The notes: generated by a model not told the origin, from the letters alone. A stretch of DNA of 64,000 bases from Pararhodobacter sp. (GCF_034676545.1 NZ_JAUCBZ010000015.1:961001-1025000); one strand, 5' to 3'. Positions 26,675 through 36,579 are shown, counted from the first letter of the stretch. A program made the numbers and translations.

Positions 26675-27270
26675 CAGCGGACCATAAGCGGGTCGCGATC
26701 CTGATTTCTGGGGGTGGCTCGAATATGGTGACGTTGGCGCAGTCCATGACCGGCGATCACCCGGCGCGCCCGGTGTTGGTGCTGTCGAATGACCCCAGCG
26801 CCAAGGGTCTGGCGCGAGCGGCCGAGATGGGTCTTGCCACCGCCGCCGTCGATCACCGGCCGTTCAAGGGCGACCGCGCCGCGTTCGAGGCGGCGCTGCT
26901 GGAACCCCTGCTGGCGGCGCGGCCCGATATTATTTGTCTGGCCGGGTTCATGCGCATTCTCACCCGTGATTTCATCCAGCAATTTCAGGGCCGGATGCTG
27001 AACATTCATCCGTCCTTGCTGCCGAAATACCCCGGATTGCACACCCATCAGCGCGCGCTGGACGCGGGTGACGCAGAGGCCGGGTGCTCGGTGCATGAGG
27101 TGATCGCGGATCTCGACGCCGGGCCGGTTCTGGGTCAGGCGCGCGTGCCGATCTGCAAGGGTGACACGGCGGAAACGCTGGCCGCGCGGGTGTTGGTGCA
27201 AGAGCATCGGCTTTACCCCGCCGTGCTGCGCCAATTCGCCCAAGGCGACCGCACACCGCTAGTTCTGTAA
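26671..27270 (+). CDS. purN: Phosphoribosylglycinamide formyltransferase
   Basis: 199 residues from GTG 26671. ISGGGSNM near the N-terminus binds phosphate. The block MLNIHPSLLPKYPG holds the catalytic Asn-His pair, and the catalytic Asp follows in DLDAGPVLGQ. It transfers a formyl group from 10-formyl-THF to GAR. Its 3' end overlaps the converging MFS gene by 12 bases. Confidence 0.96.
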   Translation: MTADHKRVAILISGGGSNMVTLAQSMTGDHPARPVLVLSNDPSAKGLARAAEMGLATAAVDHRPFKGDRAAFEAALLEPLLAARPDIICLAGFMRILTRDFIQQFQGRMLNIHPSLLPKYPGLHTHQRALDAGDAEAGCSVHEVIADLDAGPVLGQARVPICKGDTAETLAARVLVQEHRLYPAVLRQFAQGDRTPLVL

Positions 27271-28473
27271 CGCGCGCCACGGCACCAGCCACAAGGCAGC
27301 CAGCGACAGCATGGCAAACCCGCAGGTGATCCACAGGGTCACACCGGGGCCGGAGGCGGCCATCGACCACGCCATGCCAAACGGCGCCAGTGCCGCGACC
27401 ACCATGCGCAGGGCCGCCAGCCGACCAAGCCGCGTGGCGTAGCCCGCAAGCCCGAACAGCGCCAAGGGCACCGTGCCGCGCACCATTGTCGCCAGCCCTT
27501 GCCCCACGCCGAACAGCACCGCGAAAATCGACGCGGCGATCATGCCGACCGGGGCCAGCGCCAGAACTGCGACCGCCAGCGCAAGGCAGAGCATTGCCAC
27601 CAGCGCGGTTTCCATCGGGTGACGGCGGGCGGCAAACATCATCTCGACGACGCGGGCAATCACCTGTGCCGGACCCATCAGCGCGCCCGCCGCGACGGCG
27701 ATGGTCTGCTCCAGCCCGATGGCCGCCATCACCGGTACCCATTGCGCCGAGAACGCCGCCATCACCGCCCAGGACAGCGAAAACCCGAAGGCCAGAAAGA
27801 TCATCGCCCGACGGTGCAGAGCACTCGGCAGGGGCGCGAATTGGGGCGGTTCGGTTGCCCGCACCGCCTCGTTGCGCACCGGGCGGGGCAGGCTCAGGTG
27901 CAAGGGCAGGCACACAAACAGATGCAACCCCGCGAACACCATGAGCGCCACGCGCCAATCCCAGCCCTCGATCAGCGTCAGGGTCAGCGGCCAGAACACC
28001 GTCGAGGCAAAGCCCCCAAGCAGCGTCATCTGCGTGATCGCCCGCCGCGCCCGCCGTTCGCCCACCGCTTGTGCAATCCCGGCAAAAGCGGCGTCGTAGA
28101 GCACCAAAGGGGCGATGATCTCGGCGAGGGTCAAGGTCACGATCAGGCCCGTGGCGCTGCCGATCTGCGACATGGCCAGAAAGGCCACGGCACACGCGAC
28201 CGACCCCGCCGCCATCATCACCCGCGCGCCGTGACGGTCGATCAACCGACCCGCCAGCGTCGCGGTCAGGCTGCCGATCAGCAAGGCCACCGACAGCACG
28301 CCATACGCAAAGGTTTGCGTGATGCCCAGATCGGCGCTGAGCGGCGTGACGATCACGCCAAACGCATAATAGAGCGTGCCGAAGCCGATGATTTGCGTGA
28401 TCCCCAGCGTCAGGACAGGGCGCAGGATCGCGGGAGGATAGGGGGTGGATCTTTGCAGGGAATCGGTGTCCAT
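27259..28473 (-). CDS. Major facilitator superfamily transporter
   Basis: 404 residues with about 12 membrane helices and the loop 2-3 motif GRLIDRHGARVMM near 78. The substrate is not evident; the family resembles uncharacterised alphaproteobacterial efflux or uptake carriers. It is transcribed away from the sucC promoter region and converges on purN. Confidence 0.8.
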   Translation of the reverse strand: MDTDSLQRSTPYPPAILRPVLTLGITQIIGFGTLYYAFGVIVTPLSADLGITQTFAYGVLSVALLIGSLTATLAGRLIDRHGARVMMAAGSVACAVAFLAMSQIGSATGLIVTLTLAEIIAPLVLYDAAFAGIAQAVGERRARRAITQMTLLGGFASTVFWPLTLTLIEGWDWRVALMVFAGLHLFVCLPLHLSLPRPVRNEAVRATEPPQFAPLPSALHRRAMIFLAFGFSLSWAVMAAFSAQWVPVMAAIGLEQTIAVAAGALMGPAQVIARVVEMMFAARRHPMETALVAMLCLALAVAVLALAPVGMIAASIFAVLFGVGQGLATMVRGTVPLALFGLAGYATRLGRLAALRMVVAALAPFGMAWSMAASGPGVTLWITCGFAMLSLAALWLVPWRALQN

Positions 28474-28563
28474 GGGCCTGTCACCATGCCGCGATCGCGG
28501 GTTCTCGTCAGGATCGCCGGGCGGCTCTCGGCGGTGTGAAAGCGATTGGCAGGGTGTTTGCAG

Positions 28564-28602
28564 GGTTTGTGATCACACGTTTCGAGACTGTGATCACAAA
28601 CC
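28564..28602. promoter_or_regulatory. 13-base inverted repeat upstream of sucC
   Basis: GGTTTGTGATCAC and its exact complement (28590-28602) are separated by 13 bases. Each arm contains the palindrome GTGATCAC, so two palindromes sit two turns apart, about 105 bases before sucC. It may be an operator for the TCA operon or for the divergent MFS gene; no regulator can be named. Confidence 0.5.
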
Positions 28603-28706
28603 AAAGAAAAACCCTGAATTCGCCTGTTGTGCATGATTTATTCATTTGTGTCACCGCAGTTTCGTGGCAAGTAAGGTTTAAATCGCAGCAGACGGGGACA
28701 GTTTCC

Positions 28707-29900
28707 GTGAATATTCATGAATACCAAGCCAAGGCCCTGCTTCGCAGCTACGGCATTCCGGTTTCGGAAGGGCGCGTCGTCCTCCGGGCTGAAGAAGCCA
28801 AAAGCGCAGCAGGCGAAATGGATGGCCCGCTCTGGGTTGTCAAAGCCCAGATCCACGCGGGTGGTCGCGGCAAGGGGCACTTCAAGGAGGCGTCTGCGGG
28901 CGAAAAGGGCGGCGTGCGCCTGACCAAATCGGTCGCCGAAGCCGCCGAGCAGGCGGCGCTGATGCTGGGTCGCACGCTTGTGACGCACCAGACCGGCCCG
29001 GCTGGCAAGGTCGTGAACCGCATTTATATCGAGGATGGGTCGGGCATCGAGTCTGAACTCTACCTCGCGCTGCTGGTTGATCGCGCCACCTCGCGCGTGT
29101 CCTTCGTCGTCTCCACCGAAGGCGGCATGGACATCGAGGAAGTCGCGGCCAACACGCCCGACAAGATCCTCTCCTTCACCGTTGACCCCGCCACGGGCAT
29201 TCAGGGCTTCCATGGCCGCCGTGTGGCCTTCGCCTTGGGCCTCAAGGGCAAGCAGGTCAAGCAATGCGTGGACCTGATCAACAAGCTCTACAAGCTGTTC
29301 ATCGAGCGTGACGCCGAGATGGTCGAGATCAACCCGCTGATCGTCACCGACGAGGGCGATCTGAAATGCCTCGACGCCAAGATGGGTTTTGATTCGAACG
29401 CCCTGTACCGCCAGCCCGACATTCTGGCGCTGCGCGACGAGACCGAGGAAGACCCCAAGGAACTGGCTGCGTCGAAATTCGACCTGAACTATATCGCGCT
29501 GGACGGTGAGATCGGTTGCATGGTCAACGGCGCGGGTCTGGCCATGGCGACGATGGACATCATCAAGCTGTACGGTGCGGAACCGGCCAACTTCCTGGAT
29601 GTGGGCGGCGGCGCGACCAAGGAAAAGGTCACCGAGGCGTTCAAGATCATCACCTCTGACCCCAACGTCAAAGGCATCCTGGTCAACATCTTCGGCGGCA
29701 TCATGCGCTGCGACATCATCGCCGAGGGCGTGATTGCGGCGGTCAAGGAAATGGGCCTGAAGGTGCCGCTGGTCGTGCGTCTTGAGGGCACGAACGTCGA
29801 TCTGGGCAAGAAGATCATCAATGAGAGCGGCTTGAACGTGATCGCGGCGGACAATCTGTCGGACGCGGCCGAAAAGATCGTGAAGGCGGTTAAGGGGTAA
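28707..29900 (+). CDS. sucC: Succinyl-CoA synthetase (ADP-forming), beta subunit
   Basis: 397 residues from GTG 28707 (MNIHEYQAKALLRSYG), the usual SucC length; the longer upstream frame is not homologous. The ATP-grasp domain contains KAQIHAGGRGKGHFK. The C-terminal ligase part shows NPLIVTDEGDL, GAGLAMATMD and GGGATKEKV. It converts succinyl-CoA to succinate with nucleoside triphosphate formation. It heads the operon here; mdh is not in the window. An unrelated lipoprotein gene separates it from sucD. Confidence 0.97.
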   Translation: MNIHEYQAKALLRSYGIPVSEGRVVLRAEEAKSAAGEMDGPLWVVKAQIHAGGRGKGHFKEASAGEKGGVRLTKSVAEAAEQAALMLGRTLVTHQTGPAGKVVNRIYIEDGSGIESELYLALLVDRATSRVSFVVSTEGGMDIEEVAANTPDKILSFTVDPATGIQGFHGRRVAFALGLKGKQVKQCVDLINKLYKLFIERDAEMVEINPLIVTDEGDLKCLDAKMGFDSNALYRQPDILALRDETEEDPKELAASKFDLNYIALDGEIGCMVNGAGLAMATMDIIKLYGAEPANFLDVGGGATKEKVTEAFKIITSDPNVKGILVNIFGGIMRCDIIAEGVIAAVKEMGLKVPLVVRLEGTNVDLGKKIINESGLNVIAADNLSDAAEKIVKAVKG

Positions 29901-29930
29901 AGCGAACGGACAGCAAGGAGCCATCGCGAC

Positions 29931-30557
29931 ATGTCCAATCAAGTGTTCACGCACATGCAAAGCGCTGCCACGGATGTGGCGCTCAGTGCTGCGCGCTTGG
30001 GATTTGTTGCGATGGGCTTGGCTGGGTGCATGGCGGCGCCGGAACCGACTACCCCCGCGGTGCCGGTGGGCATGCCAACACACGAGCAATACGAATATGC
30101 CAACCTGCGCCCCAGCAACATCGTGCCTAAATCCTCGCCCGCTGCTCTGGTCACCGCGTTTGAACGCTTCTGCCTCGATGGCGGGCGCGATGTGTCGCTG
30201 GTGTCGCAACGACTTCGGCGCGCGGACTATGTTGCCGCGCCGCGTGATGCTGATAGCGAAGTGATGGCATTTGTTGTCGATGACCGCCGACCAATGGTCC
30301 TGCTTTCCCGGGATGGCCGATATTGCGCGGTCGCGGCGGAGTCCAGAACCGGCCAGACCGCACGCATCACCGCGATGCTTGCGCGTCGGTTTCCCGGCGC
30401 GCGACCAGTCGACAATCGCTCAGAAGCTGCAGGGGTCCCCGTTGCCGGGATCACGGTTCAAACAACGGGCAGCAATGCGGGGATCGTCACGTTGCGAAGG
30501 CTTGCGCCTGCCGTTTCGGGGACACGCCTGGTTCTCGCAATCTTGCACTCGCACTAA
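29931..30557 (+). CDS. Putative lipoprotein inserted between sucC and sucD
   Basis: 208 residues, with AGGAG about 11 bases upstream of the ATG. A lipobox-like LAGC (C33) follows a hydrophobic stretch; the N-region before it is unusually long. The mature domain (about 45-205) has no family that I recognise. sucC and sucD are normally adjacent, so an unrelated envelope gene between them is unusual. The gene is in the same direction and is likely co-transcribed. Confidence 0.6.
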   Translation: MSNQVFTHMQSAATDVALSAARLGFVAMGLAGCMAAPEPTTPAVPVGMPTHEQYEYANLRPSNIVPKSSPAALVTAFERFCLDGGRDVSLVSQRLRRADYVAAPRDADSEVMAFVVDDRRPMVLLSRDGRYCAVAAESRTGQTARITAMLARRFPGARPVDNRSEAAGVPVAGITVQTTGSNAGIVTLRRLAPAVSGTRLVLAILHSH

Positions 30558-30603
30558 CATCAAGTCAGGGGCCTGACCCCGCCTACAGAGAAAGAATAAC
30601 TGC

Positions 30604-31487
30604 ATGGCCATTCTCGTCGACAAAAACACCAAGGTCATCTGTCAGGGCTTCACCGGCTCGCAGGGGACATTCCACTCGGAACAGGCCATCGCTTACGGCA
30701 CCAAGATGGTCGGCGGCGTGACGCCCGGCAAAGGTGGCGGCACGCATCTGGACCTGCCGATCTTCAACTCGGTGCACGAAGCGCGCCATGTCACCGGCGC
30801 GAATGCCAGCGTGATCTACGTTCCGCCACCCTTCGCAGCAGATTCCATCCTTGAAGCCATCGACGCCGAGATGGAACTGATCGTTTGCATCACCGAGGGC
30901 ATTCCAGTGCTTGACATGATGAAGGTCAAGCGCGCGCTGGAAGGCTCGAAAAGCCGTCTGATCGGCCCGAACTGCCCCGGTGTCATCACCCCGGACGAAT
31001 GCAAGATCGGCATCATGCCCGGCCATATCCACATGCGCGGCTCGTGCGGTGTGGTGTCGCGCTCGGGCACGCTGACCTATGAGGCGGTCAAGCAGACCAG
31101 TGATCTGGGCCTTGGCCAATCGACCGCGGTCGGCATCGGCGGCGACCCGATCAAGGGCACCGAGCATATCGACGTGCTGGACATGTTCCTGTCGGATGAT
31201 GAGACGCATTCGATGATCATGATCGGCGAAATCGGTGGCTCGGCCGAAGAAGAAGCCGCCGAATTCCTGGCCGCGCAACGCAAGAAGGGCCGCTGGAAGC
31301 CAACCGCCGGCTTTATCGCCAGCGCACCGCCCCTCCCGGTCGTCGCATGGGTCACGCCGGCGCGATCGTGTCTGGCGGCAAGGGCGACGCCGAAAGCAAA
31401 ATCGAAGCCATGCGTTCGGCGGGAATCATTGTTGCCGACAGCCCCGCCACGCTGGGCGAGGCCGTGATGAAAGCGATCAAAGGCTGA
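30604..31487 (+). pseudogene. sucD: Succinyl-CoA synthetase alpha subunit, broken by a -1 frameshift
   Basis: The frame from ATG 30604 is good SucD (MAILVDKNTKVICQGFTG, nucleotide-binding, GPNCPGVI) up to GFIA at 31320. It then leaves frame near 31321-31326 and reads nonsense to 31467. One missing base there restores RTAPPGRRMGHAGAIVSGG and runs to TGA at 31487, giving 294 residues. The lost part includes the phosphohistidine loop MGHAGA, so the shifted product would be inactive. It could be a consensus error or a real mutation; the enzyme is normally needed for the TCA cycle. Confidence 0.9.
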
Positions 31488-31661
31488 TGCCCTGCCGGAC
31501 GGCCAATGAACCATGCAACGCCGCCCTCGCCCTTGTGGCGGGGGCGCTGGCCGGTTCAGATGTCGCCCGAAAACACAAAATTCCGACCCGTGGTTCTGAT
31601 GAATTGCGCCACGGCATTTGACACTCCGTTGAAAATCTCCCTCTTGCCGAGGACTTGACCC

Positions 31662-34631
31662 ATGAATGATCAAAGCCCCAATGACGCCCTTCACGCCTCG
31701 AGCTTTCTCGACGGGGCGAATGCGGAGTATATCGACCAGATGCAGGCTCGCCACGCGCAGGACCCGTCCAGCGTCGATGCCGCCTGGGCCGCGTTTTTCG
31801 AGGCCACGGGTGACGATGATGTCACCGCCATGCGGCAGGCCCAAGGGCCAAGCTGGGCGCGCGCCGATTGGCCGCCGATGCCCAGTGACGACCTGACCGC
31901 CGCCCTGACCGGCGAATGGCCGTCAGCCCCTGCCGCCGAGGCCAAGGCCGCGGGCGACAAAATCCGTGCCAAGGCCGAAGAGCGGGGTGTCGAGGTTACC
32001 GATGCGCAAGTGCAGCGCGCGGTTCTGGACAGTTTGCGCGCGCTGATGATCATCCGCGCGTATCGCATCCGCGGGCATCTGGTTGCAGACCTCGATCCGC
32101 TGAACATGCGCGACGAATCCCTGCATCCTGAATTGGACCCTGTATCCTATGGGTTCTCCAATGAGGATCTGGACCGCCCGATTTTCATCGACAACGTGCT
32201 GGGCATGCAGGTTGCCTCGATGCGCACCATCATCGAGATCCTGACGCGGACCTATTGCGGCACGTTTGCGTTGCAATTCATGCATATCTCGAACCCTGTC
32301 GAGGCCGCGTGGCTGAAAGAGCGGATCGAAGGCTATGGCAAGGAAATCACCTTTACCAAGATGGGCCGCAAGGCGATCCTGAACAAACTGGTCGAGGCCG
32401 AGGGCTTCGAGAAGTTTCTGCATGTCAAATACATGGGCACCAAACGCTTTGGCCTGGACGGGGCCGAGGCGCTGATCCCGGCGATGGAGCAGATCATCAA
32501 GCGCGGCGGCGCGCTGGGCGTCAAGGAAATCGCCTTTGGCATGCCGCACCGTGGCCGCCTGAACGTGTTGGCCAACGTGATGGGCAAGCCGTTCCGGGCG
32601 ATCTTCAACGAGTTTCAAGGTGGCAGCTTCAAGCCCGAAGACGTCGATGGCTCGGGCGATGTGAAATATCACCTCGGGGCGTCGTCGGACCGCGAGTTCG
32701 ACGGCAACACCGTGCACCTGTCGCTGACCGCCAACCCCTCGCATCTTGAGGCGGTGAACCCGGTTGTCCTGGGCAAGGTGCGCGCCAAGCAGGATCAACA
32801 GAATGACGACACGCGCCGTTCCGTGCTGCCGATCCTGCTGCATGGGGATGCGGCCTTTGCCGGGCAGGGCGTCGTGGCGGAGTGCTTTGGCCTGTCCGGG
32901 CTCAAGGGCCACAAAACCGGCGGCACCTTGCATATCGTGGTCAACAACCAGATCGGCTTTACCACCGCGCCGCATTTCAGCCGCTCCAGCCCCTATCCGA
33001 CGGATATCGCGCTGATGGTCGAGGCACCGATCTTCCACGTCAACGGCGATGACCCCGAGGCCGTGGTGCATGCCGCCAAGGTCGCCATCGAGTTCCGTCA
33101 GGAATTCGGCCGCGACGTGGTGATCGACATGTTCTGTTACCGTCGCTTTGGTCATAACGAGGGCGATGAGCCCATGTTCACCAACCCGCAGATGTACAAC
33201 AACATCAAGCGTCACAAGACGACTCTGCAATTGTACACCGAGCGTCTGGTCGCGGACGGGCTGATCCCCGAAGGCGAGATTGACGACATGAAAGCCGCCT
33301 TCCAGTCGCATCTCAATGAAGAATTCGAGCTGGGCAAAGAGTACCGCCCGAACAAGGCCGATTGGCTGGATGGGCGTTGGAAGTCGCTCAAGACCAAGGA
33401 TATGGTCAACTATCAGCGTGGCCAGACCTGCATCAAGGCGGAAACGATGGCCGAGGTCGGCGCGGGGCTGACCCGTGTGCCCGAGGATTTCAAGGCGCAT
33501 CGCACCGTGACCCGGCTGCTCGAGGCCAAAAAGCAGATGTTCGAAAGCGGCGAAGGCTTTGACTGGGCAACCGCCGAGGCGCTGGCCTTTGGCTCGCTGT
33601 TGACCGAAGGGTTCCCGGTGCGCCTGTCCGGACAGGACAGCACGCGCGGCACCTTCAGTCAGCGTCACTCGGGGCTGGTCGATCAGGAAACCGAAGAGCG
33701 TTTTTACCCGCTCAACCACATTCGCGCCGGTCAAGCGCGCTATGAGGTGATCGACTCGATGCTGTCGGAATACGCGGTGCTGGGGTTTGAATACGGCTAT
33801 TCGCTGTCGGAACCCAACACCTTGACCCTGTGGGAGGCCCAGTTCGGCGATTTCGCCAACGGCGCGCAGATCATGTTCGACCAGTTCATCTGCTCGGGCG
33901 AAAGCAAATGGCTGCGCATGTCGGGCCTTGTGATGCTGTTGCCGCACGGGTTTGAAGGGCAGGGGCCAGAGCACTCGTCGGCCCGTCTGGAGCGGTTCTT
34001 GCAGAACTCCGCCGAAGAAAACTGGATCGTCGCCAATTGCACGACCCCGGCCAACTATTTCCACATCCTGCGCCGTCAGATGCACCGCGACTTCCGCAAA
34101 CCCTTGGTGCTGATGACGCCGAAATCCTTGTTGCGGCATCCGAAATGCATCAGCAAAGCCGCCGATTTCACCGATGGCTCGACCTTCCACCGCATTTTGT
34201 GGGACGATGCGCAATACGGCCATTCCGACCTCACGCTGAAGCCCGACGCCGAGATCAAGCGCGTGGTGATGTGTTCGGGCAAGGTCTATTTCGACCTGCT
34301 CGCCGAACGCGATGCCCGCGGTCTGGACGACATCTATCTGATGCGCGTCGAGCAACTCTACCCGGTGCCGACACAGTCGCTGCGTCAGGAGCTTGGCCGC
34401 TTCACCCAGGCGGAAATCGTCTGGTGTCAGGAGGAGCCCAAAAATCAGGGCGCGTGGTCCTTCATTGAGCCCAACCTTGAATGGGTGCTGAACCAGATCG
34501 GCGCCAAGGAAAAACGCCCCCGCTACGCCGGGCGCCCGGCCTCTGCCTCGCCCGCGACCGGGCTTGCGTCACGCCACAAAGCACAACAAGAAGCGCTCTT
34601 GAACGACGCGCTGACGATTGAAGGGAACTGA
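31662..34631 (+). CDS. sucA: 2-oxoglutarate dehydrogenase E1 component
   Basis: 989 residues, full length and uninterrupted. The N-terminus shows SSFLDGANAEYIDQM and the E2-docking region. The thiamine-diphosphate core contains FGMPHRGRLNVLANV, HLGASSDREFDG, LHGDAAFAGQGVVAE and VVNNQIGFTT. The C-terminal transketolase-like part shows EFGYSL-type and HGFEGQGPEHSSAR blocks. It decarboxylates 2-oxoglutarate and transfers succinyl to SucB. It lies 174 bases after the sucD stop and 3 bases before sucB. Confidence 0.97.
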   Translation: MNDQSPNDALHASSFLDGANAEYIDQMQARHAQDPSSVDAAWAAFFEATGDDDVTAMRQAQGPSWARADWPPMPSDDLTAALTGEWPSAPAAEAKAAGDKIRAKAEERGVEVTDAQVQRAVLDSLRALMIIRAYRIRGHLVADLDPLNMRDESLHPELDPVSYGFSNEDLDRPIFIDNVLGMQVASMRTIIEILTRTYCGTFALQFMHISNPVEAAWLKERIEGYGKEITFTKMGRKAILNKLVEAEGFEKFLHVKYMGTKRFGLDGAEALIPAMEQIIKRGGALGVKEIAFGMPHRGRLNVLANVMGKPFRAIFNEFQGGSFKPEDVDGSGDVKYHLGASSDREFDGNTVHLSLTANPSHLEAVNPVVLGKVRAKQDQQNDDTRRSVLPILLHGDAAFAGQGVVAECFGLSGLKGHKTGGTLHIVVNNQIGFTTAPHFSRSSPYPTDIALMVEAPIFHVNGDDPEAVVHAAKVAIEFRQEFGRDVVIDMFCYRRFGHNEGDEPMFTNPQMYNNIKRHKTTLQLYTERLVADGLIPEGEIDDMKAAFQSHLNEEFELGKEYRPNKADWLDGRWKSLKTKDMVNYQRGQTCIKAETMAEVGAGLTRVPEDFKAHRTVTRLLEAKKQMFESGEGFDWATAEALAFGSLLTEGFPVRLSGQDSTRGTFSQRHSGLVDQETEERFYPLNHIRAGQARYEVIDSMLSEYAVLGFEYGYSLSEPNTLTLWEAQFGDFANGAQIMFDQFICSGESKWLRMSGLVMLLPHGFEGQGPEHSSARLERFLQNSAEENWIVANCTTPANYFHILRRQMHRDFRKPLVLMTPKSLLRHPKCISKAADFTDGSTFHRILWDDAQYGHSDLTLKPDAEIKRVVMCSGKVYFDLLAERDARGLDDIYLMRVEQLYPVPTQSLRQELGRFTQAEIVWCQEEPKNQGAWSFIEPNLEWVLNQIGAKEKRPRYAGRPASASPATGLASRHKAQQEALLNDALTIEGN

Positions 34632-34634
34632 TCC

Positions 34635-35862
34635 ATGAGCACCGAAGTCCGCGTCCCCACCCTGGGCGAAAGCGTTTCCGAGGCGACCATCGCCACCTGG
34701 TTCAAAAAGGTTGGTGACACCGTCGCCGCCGACGAAATGCTGTGCGAGCTGGAGACCGACAAGGTCACCGTCGAAGTGCCAGCGCCCGCAGCCGGTGTCC
34801 TGTCGGAGATCATCGCCCCCGAGGGTGAAACCGTCGGCGTCAACGCGTTGCTGGCCATGATCAGCGAAGGCGAGGCTGCTGCGCCAGCCCCGGCCAAAGC
34901 CGACGAGAAATCTGCAGAGAAACCTGCTGAGAAACCGGCAGAGAAACCCGCTGCGGCCGCGAAATCGGTCGAAGACGCGCCCTCAGCTAAAAAGGCCATG
35001 GCCGAAGCGGGTCTGACCTCGGATCAGGTGACTGGCACCGGCCGCGATGGCCGTGTGATGAAAGAGGACGTGCAAAAAGCAGTGGCGTCTGCGCCCGCCG
35101 TTGCGTCGGCCGGCACCGGCTCCGGTTTCGGTCCCGCGGGGCCCGGTTCCCGCCGACGACGCCGCCCGCGAAGAGCGTGTGAAAATGACCCGCCTGCGCG
35201 CCACCATCGCCCGCCGCCTGAAGGACGCGCAGAACACCGCCGCCATGCTGACCACCTACAACGAGGCGGACATGTCGGGCGTCATGGAATTGCGCAACGA
35301 ATACAAAGGCCAGTTCGAGAAAAAGCACGGCGTCAAACTGGGCTTCATGTCGTTCTTCGTCAAAGCCTGTACCCACGCGCTGCGCGAAGTGCCCGAGGTC
35401 AACGCCGAGATCGACGGCGGCGATGTGGTCTATAAAAACTACGTCCACATGGGCGTCGCCGTCGGCACACCAACCGGCCTCGTGGTGCCGGTGGTGCGCG
35501 ACGCCGACCAGATGAGCTTTGCCGCCATCGAGAAGAAGATCGCCGAATTGGGCCTGCGCGCCCGCGACGGCAAGCTGACCATGGCGGAAATGCAGGGCGG
35601 CTCCTTCACCATCTCGAACGGCGGCGTCTACGGCTCGCTGATGTCCTCACCGATCCTGAACCCCCCGCAGTCGGGCATTCTGGGAATGCACAAGATCCAG
35701 GACCGCCCGGTCGTGGTCAACGGCCAGATCGTCATCCGCCCGATGATGTACCTCGCCCTCTCCTACGACCACCGCGTCGTCGACGGCAAAGGCGCCGTGA
35801 CGTTCCTGGTGCGCGTCAAGGAAGCCCTGGAAGACCCGCGGCGGTTGTTGATGGATCTCTGA
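34635..35862 (+). pseudogene. sucB: 2-oxoglutarate dehydrogenase E2 (dihydrolipoyl succinyltransferase), broken frame
   Basis: From ATG 34635 the lipoyl domain (lipoyl-lysine K43 in LETDKVTVE), an EKPA-repeat linker and the peripheral-subunit-binding domain (about 110-150) read normally. Near 35100-35110, in the Ala/Pro linker, the frame moves by +1 (one extra base or two missing). The rest, from PAPVSVPRGP to LSYDHRVVDGKGAV and the stop at 35862, is intact in the new frame. The shifted product would lack the whole catalytic domain. It is the second of three breaks in this operon. Confidence 0.9.
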
Positions 35863-35863
35863 C

Positions 35864-35927
35864 GGTGCGTGCAAGCACACACCCTACGACCCGTTCGTTC
35901 GGCCCGCAGGGTGTGTGTGGAACCAAA
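35864..35927. repeat. Second copy of the palindromic element, after the sucB stop
   Basis: The first 24 bases (35864-35887) are identical to an arm of the fdhD element. The right side is degenerate but still pairs: CACACACCCT (35876-35885) with AGGGTGTGTG (35908-35917), giving a 10-base stem. It starts one base after the sucB stop and may also act as a transcript-end or stabilising hairpin. Confidence 0.75.
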
Positions 35928-35946
35928 CAAAGCTGAAGGGAATGAT

Positions 35947-36165
35947 ATGCGCGCAGATGACCTGAGCACTGAATTCGGCAAACGCTCTCATGCCGCCGCC
36001 AATGGCATGAAAGCCGTAACAATTCATCTTTTTGGGATCGAGTTCGCAGCTGGGTTAGAAGGGCACAATCTGCCGGAAATCTGCGCAGGTGCAGGTGTCC
36101 CCACATCATATGGAACGGAGCTTCGCAAGGGAATGCGGCTCGCTGAATTCGAGAACATCAAATGA
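35947..36165 (+). CDS. Small hypothetical protein, possible HTH-like
   Basis: 72 residues from ATG 35947, with AAGGGAAT upstream. The C-terminal LPEICAGAGVPTSYGTELRKGMRLAEFE (landmark about 42-69) recalls small HTH-like domains of alphaproteobacteria, but I am not certain. The start lies after the palindromic element and the stop overlaps the MAPEG gene as ATGA, which supports it being real. Confidence 0.5.
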   Translation: MRADDLSTEFGKRSHAAANGMKAVTIHLFGIEFAAGLEGHNLPEICAGAGVPTSYGTELRKGMRLAEFENIK

Positions 36166-36572
36166 CCCCCGAACTCCTCACCCTCACCCTCGCCGCCCTC
36201 CTGCAATGCGCCCAGTTCGCCGTCATGTCGCTGGTCGTCAACCTCGATGTCGGCCCCGGCAAGACCATGTCGCCGCGCGACCCGCAGCGGCTGGGCAAGC
36301 CGCTTCACGAACTTCTCAGCGTCAAGTCCGGCCGCCTCTATCGCGCGTTCAACAACCACTTCGAGGGGCTGATCCTCTTCACCATCGCCACCCTCGTCAT
36401 CACCCTCACCGACCAATCCACCGCCACCACACAAGCCGCCGCCTGGACCTATCTGGTCGCCCGCATCGCCTATGTCCCGGCCTATTATTTCGGCCTGACC
36501 CCCTGGCGCTCCTACATCTGGTTTGTCGGTTTCCTTGCCACGCTCACCATGTTGATCGCCGCTCTGATATGA
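36162..36572 (+). CDS. MAPEG-family membrane protein
   Basis: 136 residues with four membrane helices. The block RLYRAFNNHFEGLILFTIATLVI (landmark about 58-80) with the Asn-x-x-Glu feature is typical of MAPEG (membrane-associated eicosanoid/glutathione metabolism) proteins of unknown bacterial role. It is embedded in the sucB-lpd interval. Confidence 0.8.
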   Translation: MTPELLTLTLAALLQCAQFAVMSLVVNLDVGPGKTMSPRDPQRLGKPLHELLSVKSGRLYRAFNNHFEGLILFTIATLVITLTDQSTATTQAAAWTYLVARIAYVPAYYFGLTPWRSYIWFVGFLATLTMLIAALI

Positions 36573-36579
36573 CAGGCTT

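Noticed and set aside
31487..31621. 44-codon frame right after sucD
   Set aside because: ATG overlaps the restored sucD stop, but there is no ribosome-binding site and no recognisable sequence; likely chance.
31923..34355. 810-codon open frame antisense to sucA
   Set aside because: It is a shadow of the GC-rich sucA codons; sucA shows full homology on the other strand and this frame has none that I recognise.
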